In this document: piece after piece, positions 41,841 to 51,899 of the stretch | Layout: each line of letters starts with the position of its first letter | Position numbering within the stretch: the first letter of the stretch is position 1 | Source of the DNA: VXRD01 sp965232265 | GTDB lineage: Bacteria > Latescibacterota > UBA2968 | Assembly (NCBI GenBank): GCA_965232265.1 | Contig: CBDDPH010000002.1 | Location: 3,162,001-3,226,000, forward strand | DNA: 64,000 nt | Direction of reading: 5' to 3' | The notes under the pieces: generated by a model | What the model was told of the DNA's origin: nothing | The model's database searches: none | The model's input: the letters and a program-made list of their open reading frames with translations, nothing else | Translations under genes and position numbers: made by a program

Positions 41841-42665
41841 CTACTGAATCCAGATGACCTCCACGCGGCGATTGAGCGAATCTGCCTGTGCTGTCGCTTC
41901 ATTTGATCGGAGTGCGCCCTTGCCCATGCCTTCGGCCTCGATCATAGTTTTGGCAATTTGAAATTGGGTCACCAGAAAATGCTTCACAGATTCTGCCCGT
42001 CTGCGCGACAAATCCATGTTGTATGCGTCACTGCCGTGCCGGTCCGTATGCCCCACAATGGAAAATTTCGCATCCCTGAATATAGAGTCGGACAACGCCT
42101 TTCCCAGAGTCTCCACCTGTTTTTGTCCAAAGGTGTTTAGAGCGTCTGAATCAAATTCAAAAGACACCCATAAATCAATATGTGGCCCCACGCCAAATGC
42201 CTTACTCGCTACCAGTGCGCGTTTAATCTGCGGTGCTGAGAAACTCGTTCTCATCAGACGATATCCCTGCTGCAAAATTGCATCCTTCAACTTGTCTGTT
42301 GGCATCAATTCGTATGCTTTCTCCAGCATTTTCAGGGCTTCAAACACACGTTCCTGTTCGTTGTAAAGTTGCCCGACCAGGATATATCCACGAGCTGCGC
42401 GTTGGTCATCATGCGTGATGCTTATACCCTCGCGAATAGTCGCCTCCGCTTGATCCAGGCGACCAGTGTCTTTATAGGCCAATCCCAAGGCGTAAAACGC
42501 ATCAAAATGCTGGTGTGCTTCAAGCGAGGCATTTAACAACGCAATTCGTTCCTCAACATCTTGCGTGTTCAACGCCTGTTCATAAAGTCGCTGACCTTCA
42601 CTGCGGTCTGCACTTGCAATCCCCGCCATCCAAAACACAATGACTACCACAATCCATTGGTGCAT
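41841..42665 (-). CDS. OmpA-family protein with TPR-like repeats
   Basis: 274 aa. Signal peptide (1-19). Residues 25-140 contain TPR-like repeats (DAFYALGLAYKDTGRLDQAE, ATIREGISI). The C-terminal OmpA domain begins WVSFEFDSDALNTFGQKQVE and has GHTDRHGSDAYNMDLSRRRA and NRRVEVIW, which bind peptidoglycan. It lies between the caspase-FGE fusion and a caspase gene in one presumed operon and could tether the complex to the cell wall. Ribosome site AGAAAGGG. Confidence 0.88.
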   Translation of the reverse strand: MHQWIVVVIVFWMAGIASADRSEGQRLYEQALNTQDVEERIALLNASLEAHQHFDAFYALGLAYKDTGRLDQAEATIREGISITHDDQRAARGYILVGQLYNEQERVFEALKMLEKAYELMPTDKLKDAILQQGYRLMRTSFSAPQIKRALVASKAFGVGPHIDLWVSFEFDSDALNTFGQKQVETLGKALSDSIFRDAKFSIVGHTDRHGSDAYNMDLSRRRAESVKHFLVTQFQIAKTMIEAEGMGKGALRSNEATAQADSLNRRVEVIWIQ

Positions 42666-42818
42666 TACAGATCCCTTTCTGTGAAAAAAATCATGCTTTT
42701 TTTATTTTTACCAGCTGCCCATGCATGTAAGAATCAGGATCGGGAAATGTATTTCTCTCCTGCGATACGCCTACAAAGACCACTGTCGGCGCGGTATCCT
42801 TGCCGAGATTATTTTGGG

Positions 42819-45800
42819 CTATTTGGCCTGTCTCAAAAGCCGAAAGCCGATGTGGATGCTGCGAAGGCTGGACGAGTCGCTGCGGCGAAGTGCTGACCGT
42901 ACGGATGGGGCGGAGTAGTAAAAGCCACCGCCCCGTATAACGCGATTTGAACCCTCAGATGCCCCCGGCGGATTAACCTGAGGAGAGACGCTATAATAAT
43001 CGCGACGATACCTATCCTGTACCCACTCCCATACATTCCCATGCATGTCATGTAAGCCCCATACATTTCCTCGCTTTTTTCCTACTTCATGAGCATATTT
43101 TTCATCCACCCACGCATAATCAGATATCAGACGGCCGTTATTACCAAACGACCAATGTGTCGAAGTTCCCGCCCGACACGCATACTCCCATTCTGCCTCC
43201 GTCGGCAAACGATATATTCTCGAACCCGACATTGCATTCAACCGGCGAAGAAACTCCTGAACATCATCCCAGGAAATATACACGGCCGGATAATCTGAGC
43301 CAGAACGCACAGAATTTCTACCACTCTGGGGCTGCGATCCTATTCTCATTTTTGAGCCAGAACGCGCAGAACTATTACCACTCCACCAGGGCCGCGTTCC
43401 CATTACTGTCTCCCATTGTTCCTGCGTCACCTCATACTTGCCCAACCAAAAGCCTGCACTGATATGAACAGAATGCACTGGCCCCTCATCTTGACCGCGC
43501 CCCTTCTCTGATGGCGAGGACCCCATCATAAACGTCCCAGAAGGTATCCAGACAAGCTCTATTTTTGCACCTTTTTCTGTAGGAGACACACCATTGGGTA
43601 GAGAAAATTCTCGTTCTTGACCGGCATATAATTGTTGAAGGTCCGGATCTGTGGAAGGAGGAGAGGGCGTGGTGGCGGGGAGTGGATCCCTGCGAGTAGG
43701 AATCGTGGGCAAAGGCGTTGCTTCTGTTTGATGGGAGGGGGCAGTGTCCACTAATAGAGAGTCCCTACGACCAGAATCCGGGGGCGAATGGCCTGGGATT
43801 TGGGGCGGCATCCACTCGGCTTGCTGCTCCCAAAACTGTTTCTGTGCGGTTGCAATACGCGTTTTCAAACTGTCCGGTGATAGATCATACCGCCTATTGA
43901 GTATCCCCCTGAGACCACGCGATGTGGGATCGTTGCCCCGACTCAACTCTAACAGCATGCCGTAAGCTTCGTGGCTCACCATGGTCTCCAATGTGACGTG
44001 CCGATCCCAGATATCCAAAACGGTCTGATCGCTTGCGCGAATGGCTTGATCAACCGCCTGCTGAGTCATGTTTTCATCCGCCACCAAGAGCTTGGCCTCC
44101 AGTGCATTCTGATAAGCCAAATAGGCTTGACCACTCGCAATATATTGATCTCCCTGTCGCAAACGGTGCTCAGCCGCTTCCCTGCATTTTTGCGCTGACC
44201 AGTTGCGCCAGGTGTCTAATATTTCTGCACGGGCTGACTGAATATCGCGTGCAACGCTTGCGGGCGACAAATCAAAGCTCCGAAGGTCGGCTCCATCGGC
44301 TCGAATTTGACCCAATTGCTCGTACGCCGTGCGATAGCGATGCTGCGCCGCCAGGGCTTGTGTACCCGCTATGAGTTGCTGCAAACGCACTTGCCCAGCC
44401 TGGGGACGCACGATATCTAATTGTTGCTTAAGTCTATCCACATTTAAGTTGAATAATGAGATGAATGTCTCGCCCTGGGCCTGGACCAACTCGTGTGCTG
44501 CCTGCAAGTCGCGGTACTTCTCCAGTGCGTTGTTCTGTTTATCGGCTCTGGCCGTGAAGTGGAGAATATGATTCAGTATCTCGCTGCCAGTGGTGCCTTG
44601 TCCAATTGAGCGCAATGCCAGAGCTGCCACGAGGGGGCTTTGATCAGCCGCCAAATTGACCGCTGTCTCTGCTGAGGCTTCGTAGTTGATGCGATCATTG
44701 GCATTCTCGGGAACGGCCCGCAACACGATCGCGCGGCCTACCCAGTCCGACGGTACCTCGTAATCTCGATGTCCAGATTTTTGCACTTGTTGGGTAAAGC
44801 CCAGGGTTTCGAGGGGAACAAACCCATCCGTTCCGCGACCTTCAATCAGGGCCAAGGGCGGATGGGTTGTCACCCGCAAGCGCACATGTTGCTTGAGACC
44901 CGCGAAATGTGGATTGCGGAACAATACGTAGTTGTCCCACTGCAAACCCGTAGCCGCGTGGCGAGAAACAGCTTGACGCCCTTCTTTCTGTAGGCGTTGA
45001 TCTACTGTTAATGCCACATGGTTCAAGCTCAACAATTCCGCATTTGGATATGCCCTACCCATTTCATCGGGTAGCAGTGCCGTGCAAAAAGCACTGGTAA
45101 AATAGCCACCTGTTTTGTTCTCACGGGCTAATTCGTCGCCCAATGACGCCCCGATCAAAAAACGCCCCTGCCGACCCGCACGAATCGCCTCCATAATATT
45201 GGCATCGAGCAGGCCCTGGTCCGTTGAGCCGGTTTTCGTGCCAGCCTGACTCAGCCCTATACCCGCTTGACAACAATCCAGCACCACCAAAGACGAGCCA
45301 TTGCCGGCCTCGCCTCGGGCTTGAGAATCGGCACCCACGCGGTCAGTCAAATCGCGGATGAGGTCCCCCGTGCGCTCACCACTTAGATTGTCGGATAAAG
45401 GAAGTACATGGATTTGCCTTGGTCCCAAAGTCTGGATGGTACCATGTCCGCTGTAATAAAACACGAACAACGGGGGCACACTTCCACCGTTGCTGTCAGG
45501 TGCGTTGCGATGCTGGTAGAGATGATTTCGGAGAACCTCTGCCTGCGCCAGCATCGCCTGTCGGGTCCCCGGTCCGGCAAACTCAAGTGTAACCTCGTCG
45601 GCTGGCTCTCCTGCCACGCCGGGCAAGGCATTCAAAGAGACAGTACGCAGACTGCCGGGATGATAGTCGGCTGCCAGAACGATGATTTTGCCAAAGCCCA
45701 ATTGTTGCAAACGCCGCTTCATGCGAGCCAAATCCTGCCACACGCCCGGTAAGTAATTCAGGCCCCGCGTGCCCCAATTGGGACGACCAGGACCTGGGCT

Positions 45801-46019
45801 ATAATCTTCGGCCACCAGCAACGCCACGAGTTTGGGATGGCCCTGCACTGATCCAGAGGTCTGTTGGGTAATTGCATCATAACGCCGCACAGCGCGTTCC
45901 TCACTGATCGCCGGCATCACCAACAGCACACAGATGGACAATAGGCCGATCTTTTTTAACCATCCAACTGCCTTGAAGCGACCCTGCACAGGGTTAAATT
46001 TTGCGTGTTTTCGTTGCAT
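42819..46019 (-). CDS. Caspase-like (C14) protein fused to a C-terminal FGE/C-type-lectin domain, DGR target candidate
   Basis: 1066 aa. Signal/TM segment (22-36), caspase domain with LVALLVAEDYSPGPGRPNW, catalytic His in FVFYYSGHGTI and Cys in SLVVLDCCQAG. Residues 400-760 form a long helical linker (RDLQAAHELVQAQGETF; LRQGDQYIASGQAYLAYQNA) plus Pro-rich spacer. The FGE domain spans about 835-1066 (WIPSGTFMMGSSPSEKG, LPTEAEWEYACRAGTS, HDMHGNVWEWVQD), ending RVIRGGGFYYSAPSVRSALR, RSDSSSLRSIHIGFRLL. AGGAGG precedes ATG 46019. It couples a putative death or processing protease to a diversifiable recognition domain. Confidence 0.85.
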   Translation of the reverse strand: MQRKHAKFNPVQGRFKAVGWLKKIGLLSICVLLVMPAISEERAVRRYDAITQQTSGSVQGHPKLVALLVAEDYSPGPGRPNWGTRGLNYLPGVWQDLARMKRRLQQLGFGKIIVLAADYHPGSLRTVSLNALPGVAGEPADEVTLEFAGPGTRQAMLAQAEVLRNHLYQHRNAPDSNGGSVPPLFVFYYSGHGTIQTLGPRQIHVLPLSDNLSGERTGDLIRDLTDRVGADSQARGEAGNGSSLVVLDCCQAGIGLSQAGTKTGSTDQGLLDANIMEAIRAGRQGRFLIGASLGDELARENKTGGYFTSAFCTALLPDEMGRAYPNAELLSLNHVALTVDQRLQKEGRQAVSRHAATGLQWDNYVLFRNPHFAGLKQHVRLRVTTHPPLALIEGRGTDGFVPLETLGFTQQVQKSGHRDYEVPSDWVGRAIVLRAVPENANDRINYEASAETAVNLAADQSPLVAALALRSIGQGTTGSEILNHILHFTARADKQNNALEKYRDLQAAHELVQAQGETFISLFNLNVDRLKQQLDIVRPQAGQVRLQQLIAGTQALAAQHRYRTAYEQLGQIRADGADLRSFDLSPASVARDIQSARAEILDTWRNWSAQKCREAAEHRLRQGDQYIASGQAYLAYQNALEAKLLVADENMTQQAVDQAIRASDQTVLDIWDRHVTLETMVSHEAYGMLLELSRGNDPTSRGLRGILNRRYDLSPDSLKTRIATAQKQFWEQQAEWMPPQIPGHSPPDSGRRDSLLVDTAPSHQTEATPLPTIPTRRDPLPATTPSPPSTDPDLQQLYAGQEREFSLPNGVSPTEKGAKIELVWIPSGTFMMGSSPSEKGRGQDEGPVHSVHISAGFWLGKYEVTQEQWETVMGTRPWWSGNSSARSGSKMRIGSQPQSGRNSVRSGSDYPAVYISWDDVQEFLRRLNAMSGSRIYRLPTEAEWEYACRAGTSTHWSFGNNGRLISDYAWVDEKYAHEVGKKRGNVWGLHDMHGNVWEWVQDRYRRDYYSVSPQVNPPGASEGSNRVIRGGGFYYSAPSVRSALRRSDSSSLRSIHIGFRLLRQAK
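42846..42935 (-). other. DGR variable-region (VR) candidate in the caspase-FGE fusion
   Basis: Between CGG-GGC-GGT-GGC and GGC-TTT-CGG the codons are TTT TAC TAC TCC .. TCC .. CTT CGC CGC AGC GAC .. TCC AGC CTT CGC AGC ATC CAC ATC. Almost every variable codon ends in C or T, as expected when AAC/AAT codons of a template are mutated at their adenines. Confidence 0.6.
43296..43383 (-). repeat. In-frame duplication in the FGE domain of the caspase-FGE fusion
   Basis: Two 31-base units (43296-43326, 43353-43383) with a few differences, 57 bases (19 codons) apart. They encode NSSARSGS and NSVRSGS and enlarge a loop that is short in ordinary FGE domains. Confidence 0.65.
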
Positions 46020-46135
46020 ATCTATTGACCTCCTAATAGGCAGACCTCAAAGATCTCTCTATCTCACGTCAGATCAAACACGCCGCGAAACAAACCAAAC
46101 ATGACGATCCGGAGCGAAAATTCGATCAAAATAAC

Positions 46136-46915
46136 TTATGGTGAAAAGCCGATGCTCACACCGCCCCAAAAACTCTTATCATTATTCTGGCCGATGACTT
46201 TTTCACCTGCATAAGAAAACCCAACGGTTGGCACAATTGAAACTGAGCCAACGCCAAAGACTATAGATGCTGTCGCTGTGGCATCGTGAAAGCTCGTTGT
46301 ACTCTCATTCTCAACCTTGTACTTCTCGTAATTGCTCATCGCAACGCTGCCACCAAGACTCAGTAATGGACCACCTCCTGAACCCAATGGGACATCAACA
46401 CCCGAAGAAAAAACCAGATACCATCCGTCACGTAGCTCGCTAAAGTCGTAATAAAATGTCAGTGCAGGTGATAGGGCATTATCCAGAGAAATTCCGATAT
46501 AAACTTCTCTTGCAGCATCAGGTACTCTTGCATTAGATGGAGTATAATCATTGAGGTTGAAGAATATATATTCGCTAAAACCAAGCGAAATACCCACACC
46601 GCTTTCTTCGCTTAAGATCGTCGAATAGCTGGCATAAAGATCTATCTCATCGTACTGCTCAGAGGGATTTCGAAACTCCTCACCACGCCCTTGAACATAG
46701 AAAGATCCCCAGGAACCAACAGTTATACCCGATCTACCGAAACCCAGTGCAATACCTGGCTGGAGCACAACATTACCCGATTCTCCTATCTGTTCACCGC
46801 GCCAAATATATCCCGAATAGCTTTCCAGAGTCATACTAACCGACAAACTTTGCTGAGCGTTTGACGGCGCGACCAGCAGCATTATCGCAAGCAAAATACC
46901 ACCTGACTTCTTCAT
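46136..46915 (-). CDS. Outer-membrane porin-like protein (TorF/Gcw_chp-like)
   Basis: 259 aa. Signal peptide (MKKSGGILLAIMLLVAPSNA). SMTLESYSGYIWRGEQIGES resembles the SDYxFRG start of TorF/Gcw_chp putative porins. Alternating strands with FSSGVDVPLGSGG and FGVGSVSIVPTVGFSYAG follow, and the last residues WGGVSIGFSP include the C-terminal aromatic of barrels. AGGAGG before ATG 46915. Sits between the LRR protein and the caspase-FGE gene. Confidence 0.65.
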   Translation of the reverse strand: MKKSGGILLAIMLLVAPSNAQQSLSVSMTLESYSGYIWRGEQIGESGNVVLQPGIALGFGRSGITVGSWGSFYVQGRGEEFRNPSEQYDEIDLYASYSTILSEESGVGISLGFSEYIFFNLNDYTPSNARVPDAAREVYIGISLDNALSPALTFYYDFSELRDGWYLVFSSGVDVPLGSGGGPLLSLGGSVAMSNYEKYKVENESTTSFHDATATASIVFGVGSVSIVPTVGFSYAGEKVIGQNNDKSFWGGVSIGFSP

Positions 46916-46979
46916 GGTTTCCTCCTGATGAGTTTGTTATTTGTGATGCGCCATGATCTATATGCGAAACTTCGTGACG

Positions 46980-47005
46980 TACCTGCAAACCACAGTTTGC
47001 AGGTA
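46980..47005. repeat. Inverted repeat with 11-bp arms
   Basis: TACCTGCAAAC (46980-46990), loop CACA, GTTTGCAGGTA (46995-47005), in the 138-bp gap before the LRR gene's 3' end. No U-run, so rather a REP-like element than a terminator. Confidence 0.55.
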
Positions 47006-47053
47006 AAAGTACCTGATTTCAATACTACTCCTGCCACCACAGACACTGTCCTC

Positions 47054-50000
47054 CTATTTTTCAGCTTGAACCTCATCTGAACAGCCTACATCATTGCAGG
47101 CCTTCACCCAGTAGCCTATTCCAGGTAGTCTCCCCCCGTCGTATTCATATGTTGTATTCGTTACACGATCAGCAATCAGGCCATCCTCGTCAAAATTAGG
47201 CGCTCCGAAAGCTGCTACACTGTAGTATACCTTATAGTAAGTTGCGCCAAGAGAAGGAGTCCAGGATATCCTCTGTTTATCGAGAGTCACCCGCTGATAC
47301 CATACCTTGGCTGGTGCAGGCGGTGGTGCAGACGGTGGTGGGGGCGGTGGTGGGGGTGGGGGTGGACTACTGTTGACGGATACGCGCACGCTGGTTGAGC
47401 AGTTGTTATTGGTATTGCTTTCACCTCTGACGCTCTCAATACATGCGCCGTAGTAATACGTCCCTGCACTCGAGGGCGCGTTCAAGCTGATGGATGCCAC
47501 ACTCGTGCCCGAAGCCGACAGACCCCCCACACTATCTGTGCCAACTTGCGTATCACTCGTCGATATTGACGAATCGGACGAGCGATAATAGCGCAAGGTT
47601 GTAACGACAGACTGAGCATTACCCTGGTTGCGAACCCTTGCACTCAGCGTGAACGATTGCCCTGTGGTCAGCGTGTTGTCACTCACGGAGGGCGATTCCA
47701 CAATCAGGTCTGGACTACCACTACTGTTGACGGATACGCGCACGCTGGTTGAGCAGTTGTTATTGGTATTGCTTTCACCTCTAACGCTTTCTACACACGC
47801 GCCATAGTAATACGTCCCTGCACTCGATGGGGCAGTCAAGCTGATAGACTCGGGACTCGTGCCCGAAGCCGACAAGACACTCACAGGATCCGTGCCAACT
47901 TGCGTATCACCCGTAGAAATCGTCGCATCCGTCGAGCGATAATAGCGCAGGGTTGTAGCGACAGACTGAGCATTACCCTGGTTGCGAACCCTTGCACTCA
48001 GCGTGAACGATTGCCCTGTGGTCAGCGTGTTATCGCTAACCGATGGCGATTCCACAATCAGGTCTGGACTTCCACTACTGGGGACTGTCACGCTAATCGT
48101 TCCGGAAGTGACGCGCCCGGCCTCAACGCCACATCCTTCTCGGGCGATACAGGTATAGGTGGTGTCATCAAGTAACACCAGAAAGTCACCAGTGTTGAAG
48201 CTGAACACCACACGGCCACTGTTGGTGCTTATATTTACTCCACTACTTAGCTGTTTTGGAAAAAATACGCCGGATGGAAAATTCGGTAGTAACTCACCAA
48301 CGCCATAGGTATTGCCACTCCCACTACTACTGCTGACGGTGACTTCAGCAGCTTGAACAGGAACTGAACAGCGGTCTGCATCATTGCAGGCCTTCACCCA
48401 GTAGCCTATTGTACCTGCTCTCCCCTTGTTGTATCCATATGTTGTATCCGTTATACGCTCACCAATCAGGATACTTTTTTCAAAACTAAGAGTTCCGCTA
48501 CCTCCAACAGATAATCCATGGTAGTATACCTCATAGTAAGTTGCGCCAGGAGAAGGATTCCAGGATATCCTATGTTCATTGGAAGAACTTATCCACTGAT
48601 ACGTTACATCGGTTGGTGCAGACGGTGGTGGGGGTGGACTACTGTTGACGGATACGCGCACGCCGGTTGAGCAGTTGTTATTGGTATTGCTTTCACCTCT
48701 GACGCTCTCAATACATGCGCCGTAGTAATACGTCCCTGCACTCGAGGGCGCGTTCAAGCTGATGGAATCAACACTCGTGCCCGAAGCCGATAGACCGTTT
48801 ACTGTGTCGGTGCCGACTTCCGCATCGCTGGCAGAAATCGTTGAATTAGATGAGCGGTAATAGCGCAGGGTCGTTGAGGCTGACTGACCCGTGCCTTGGT
48901 TGCGAACCCTTGCACTCAGCGTGAACGATTGTCCTGTGGTCAGCGTGTTGTCACTCACGGAGGGCGATTCCACAATCAGATCTGGACTTTCACCACCGCT
49001 ACTGTCAAATACTACGGTAACGCCTCTGCGCTGAAGGGCTGGAATGTGTAAGTTAATTGATGTGCGGCTCAACGGATTGCTTTGTAAATAAACCCTGTCT
49101 CCACTACCCAATCCCGTATTTGTCACCAATGGAAAAATATCCGAGATGCTGTTGTCGTCAAGGTCCAGATATTCCAAGTTTGTCAAGTTGGACAGTGCAG
49201 AAATATCCGAGATGCTGTTGTCCCAAAGATACAGACTTTCCAAGTTTGTCAGGCGGGAGAGCGGCGAGAGGCCAGAGATGCTGTTGTTACCAATAGTAAG
49301 AAGTGTCAAGTTTGTCAGGCGGGAGAGTGTGGAAATATCCGAGATGCTGTTGTCCCAAAGATACAGACTTTCCAGGTTTGTCAAGTTGGACAGTGCAGAA
49401 ATATTCGAGATGCTGTTGTTACTAAGACCAAGGAGTGTCAAGTTTGTCAGGCGGGAGAGTGCAGAAATATTCGAGATGCTGTTGTCCCAAAGATTCAGGG
49501 ATATCAGGTTCGTCAGGCCAGACAGGCTCGAAATGTCTGAGATGCTGTTGTTGCCGCCAAGATGTAGCCCTGTCAGGTTTGTCAGGCGGGAGAGCGGCGA
49601 GAGGCCAGAGATGCTGTTACTCGTAAGGTCCAGATATTCCAAGTTTGTCAGGCGGGAGAGCGGCGAGAGGTCAGAGATATCGTTGTTGTTGACCCACTCA
49701 CCATTCACCCTCACACGACCAAGTGACAGCCTTTGCAAACTGGTCGCATGCTCTAGTCCTATCAAATTGTGGATACCCTTATTCCCTGCTTCAATGACTG
49801 TCAAAGTTGCCATCTCGGCTCGGGTAATTGGCACACCGATCGCCTTACCGAGACTGTCTGCGATCACCGCACGCAGGTTGGCATCTGCAATGGTTACAGC
49901 CTCACTGCCACTACTACTGTCAAATACTACGGTAACGCCTCTGCGCTGAAGGGCTGGAATGTGTAAGTTAATTGATGTGCGGCTCAACGGATTGCTTTGT

Positions 50001-51802
50001 AAATAAACCCTGTCTCCACTACCCAATCCCGTATTTATCACCAATGGAGAAATATCCGAGATGCTGTTGACGTCAAGGTCCAGATATTCCAAGTTTGTCA
50101 GGCGGGAGAGCGGCGAGAGGCCAGAGATGCTGTTGTCCCAAAGATTCAGACTTTCCAAGTTTGTCAAGTTGGACAGTGCAGAAATATCCGAGATGCTGTT
50201 GTCCCAAAGATTCAGACTTTCCAAGTTTGTCAAGTTGGACAGTGCAGAAATATCCGAGATGCTGTTGTCCCAAAGATTCAGACTTTCCAAGTTTGTCAGG
50301 CGGGAGAGCGGCGAGAGGCCAGAGATGCTGTTGCCGTTAAGATATAGTGTTATCAGGTTTGTCAAGTTGGACAGCGCAGAAATATCCGAGATGCTGTTGT
50401 TACCAAGAGCAAGGAGTGTCAAGTTTGTCAGGCGGGAGAGCGGCGAGAGGCCAGAGATGCTGTTGTCCCAAAGATTCAGACTTTCCAAGTTTGTCAAGTT
50501 GGACAGTGCAGAAATATTCGAGATGCTGTTGTTACTAAGACCAAGGCGTGTCAAGTTTGTCAGGCGGGAGAGTGTGGAAATATTCGAGATGCTGTTGTCC
50601 CAAAGATTCAGGGATATCAGGTTCGTCAGGCCAGACAGGCTCGAAATGTCTGAGATGCTGTTGTTGCCGCCAAGATGTAGCCCTGTCAGGTTTGTCAAGC
50701 GGGAGAGCGGCGAGAGGTCAGAGATGTTGTTACTCGTAAGAGACAGATATTCCAAGTTTGTCAAGCGGGAGAGCGGCGAGAGGTCAGAGATGCTGTTGTT
50801 ACTAAGACCAAGGAGTGTCAAGTTTGTCAGGCGGGAGAGTGCAGAAATATTCGAGATGCTGTTGTCCCAAAGATTCAGGGATATCAGGTTCGTCAGGCCA
50901 GACAGGCTCGAAATGTCTGAGATGCTGTTGTTGCCGCCAAGATGTAGCCCTGTCAGGTTTGTCAAGCGGGAGAGCGGCGAGAGGTCAGAGATGTTGTTAC
51001 TCGTAAGAGACAGATATTCCAAGTTTGTCAGGCGGGAGAGCGGCGAGAGGTCAGAGATATCGTTGTTATTGACCAACTCATCACTCACCCTCACACGACC
51101 AAGTGACAGCCTTTGCAAACTGGTCGCATGCTCAAGTCCTATCAGATTGTGGATACCCTTATTCCCTGCTTCAATGACTGTCAAAGTTGCCATCTCGGCT
51201 CGGGTAATTGGCACACCGATCGCCTTACCGAGACTGTCTGCGATCACCGCACGCAGGTTGGCATCTGCAATGGTTACAGCCTCACTGCCAATGAGGGTGT
51301 TGCCATAGCTATTGACAAAGGCCAGAAAGTCGGAAAATCCTATCTCGTTATTGCTATCCAGATCATACTTCGCGTCATAGTCCGCATCGCTATGGCTTGA
51401 TCCATTCACAGCGACAAACTCTAGAAAATCGGCTACATCCACTGTGCTATCACCGTTAAAGTCGGGAGAAGGTCTAACAGCAATTTTTGCACGTCTTGCA
51501 GACCTTGATGTCATTGCTTCTTTACGCGCATTAGCCTTGTCTTCGGCAAGACGTGCAAGCCACTGCTTCGCATCGCGGTCTTCGGCAATTTTTGTGCGCT
51601 TTACAGACGCCTTATCCGAAGTAAAGCTCTCCATTTGATTCCAAATGCGGTCATTGACACTCATATCAAGCGGTGATATTGTATTGACACTGGTCGAATC
51701 GGCAGCAATATGCCTGCCTATAAAGACCAACAATGCGAGGGTAATAACGGCAAAAGTCGCCATGCGTTTATATATATGGATTTTCCCTCTCATCACTTTC
51801 AT
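47054..51802 (-). CDS. Giant exported LRR / CARDB protein with dockerin-like repeat (internalin/BspA-like)
   Basis: 1582 aa. Signal/TM segment (14-34). Two Ca loops at about 115-165 (DFNGDSTVDVADFLEF, DLDSNNEIGFSDFLAF). Then two LRR arrays of 22-residue units of the form ISDLSPLSRLTNLEYLSL: 15 plus cap (about 250-600) and 8 plus cap (about 690-890), each introduced by an identical SEAVTIADANLRAVIADSLG segment. Three CARDB domains (PDLIVESPSVSDNTLTTGQS), two fibronectin-III-like modules (HRISWNPSPGATYYEVYY) and a poly-Pro hinge follow. Surface adhesion or ligand binding is expected. ATG 51802 has GGTGGTGGGG upstream. Confidence 0.85.
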   Translation of the reverse strand: MKVMRGKIHIYKRMATFAVITLALLVFIGRHIAADSTSVNTISPLDMSVNDRIWNQMESFTSDKASVKRTKIAEDRDAKQWLARLAEDKANARKEAMTSRSARRAKIAVRPSPDFNGDSTVDVADFLEFVAVNGSSHSDADYDAKYDLDSNNEIGFSDFLAFVNSYGNTLIGSEAVTIADANLRAVIADSLGKAIGVPITRAEMATLTVIEAGNKGIHNLIGLEHATSLQRLSLGRVRVSDELVNNNDISDLSPLSRLTNLEYLSLTSNNISDLSPLSRLTNLTGLHLGGNNSISDISSLSGLTNLISLNLWDNSISNISALSRLTNLTLLGLSNNSISDLSPLSRLTNLEYLSLTSNNISDLSPLSRLTNLTGLHLGGNNSISDISSLSGLTNLISLNLWDNSISNISTLSRLTNLTRLGLSNNSISNISALSNLTNLESLNLWDNSISGLSPLSRLTNLTLLALGNNSISDISALSNLTNLITLYLNGNSISGLSPLSRLTNLESLNLWDNSISDISALSNLTNLESLNLWDNSISDISALSNLTNLESLNLWDNSISGLSPLSRLTNLEYLDLDVNSISDISPLVINTGLGSGDRVYLQSNPLSRTSINLHIPALQRRGVTVVFDSSSGSEAVTIADANLRAVIADSLGKAIGVPITRAEMATLTVIEAGNKGIHNLIGLEHATSLQRLSLGRVRVNGEWVNNNDISDLSPLSRLTNLEYLDLTSNSISGLSPLSRLTNLTGLHLGGNNSISDISSLSGLTNLISLNLWDNSISNISALSRLTNLTLLGLSNNSISNISALSNLTNLESLYLWDNSISDISTLSRLTNLTLLTIGNNSISGLSPLSRLTNLESLYLWDNSISDISALSNLTNLEYLDLDDNSISDIFPLVTNTGLGSGDRVYLQSNPLSRTSINLHIPALQRRGVTVVFDSSGGESPDLIVESPSVSDNTLTTGQSFTLSARVRNQGTGQSASTTLRYYRSSNSTISASDAEVGTDTVNGLSASGTSVDSISLNAPSSAGTYYYGACIESVRGESNTNNNCSTGVRVSVNSSPPPPPSAPTDVTYQWISSSNEHRISWNPSPGATYYEVYYHGLSVGGSGTLSFEKSILIGERITDTTYGYNKGRAGTIGYWVKACNDADRCSVPVQAAEVTVSSSSGSGNTYGVGELLPNFPSGVFFPKQLSSGVNISTNSGRVVFSFNTGDFLVLLDDTTYTCIAREGCGVEAGRVTSGTISVTVPSSGSPDLIVESPSVSDNTLTTGQSFTLSARVRNQGNAQSVATTLRYYRSTDATISTGDTQVGTDPVSVLSASGTSPESISLTAPSSAGTYYYGACVESVRGESNTNNNCSTSVRVSVNSSGSPDLIVESPSVSDNTLTTGQSFTLSARVRNQGNAQSVVTTLRYYRSSDSSISTSDTQVGTDSVGGLSASGTSVASISLNAPSSAGTYYYGACIESVRGESNTNNNCSTSVRVSVNSSPPPPPPPPPPPSAPPPAPAKVWYQRVTLDKQRISWTPSLGATYYKVYYSVAAFGAPNFDEDGLIADRVTNTTYEYDGGRLPGIGYWVKACNDVGCSDEVQAEK
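49136..51290 (-). repeat. 66-bp tandem LRR-coding repeats in two homologous arrays
   Basis: About 23 units of 66 bp, several identical at DNA level (for example the units at 50140-50290), organised as two arrays with the same leader (49690-49910 and 51060-51290). Suits unequal recombination. Confidence 0.75.
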
Positions 51803-51899
51803 CTTGATACCCCACCACCTACTTGATTTTATGGGTGCGAAACTTTACATTGAGATCAGAGTGGGTTGCGGTTGCCCAACCGTTCCCATCTCTTTTTTT

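Noticed and set aside
50061..51308. 415-aa plus-strand frame with repeats, opposite the LRR gene
   Set aside because: It is the antisense shadow of the 66-bp LRR repeats; its composition merely reflects them.
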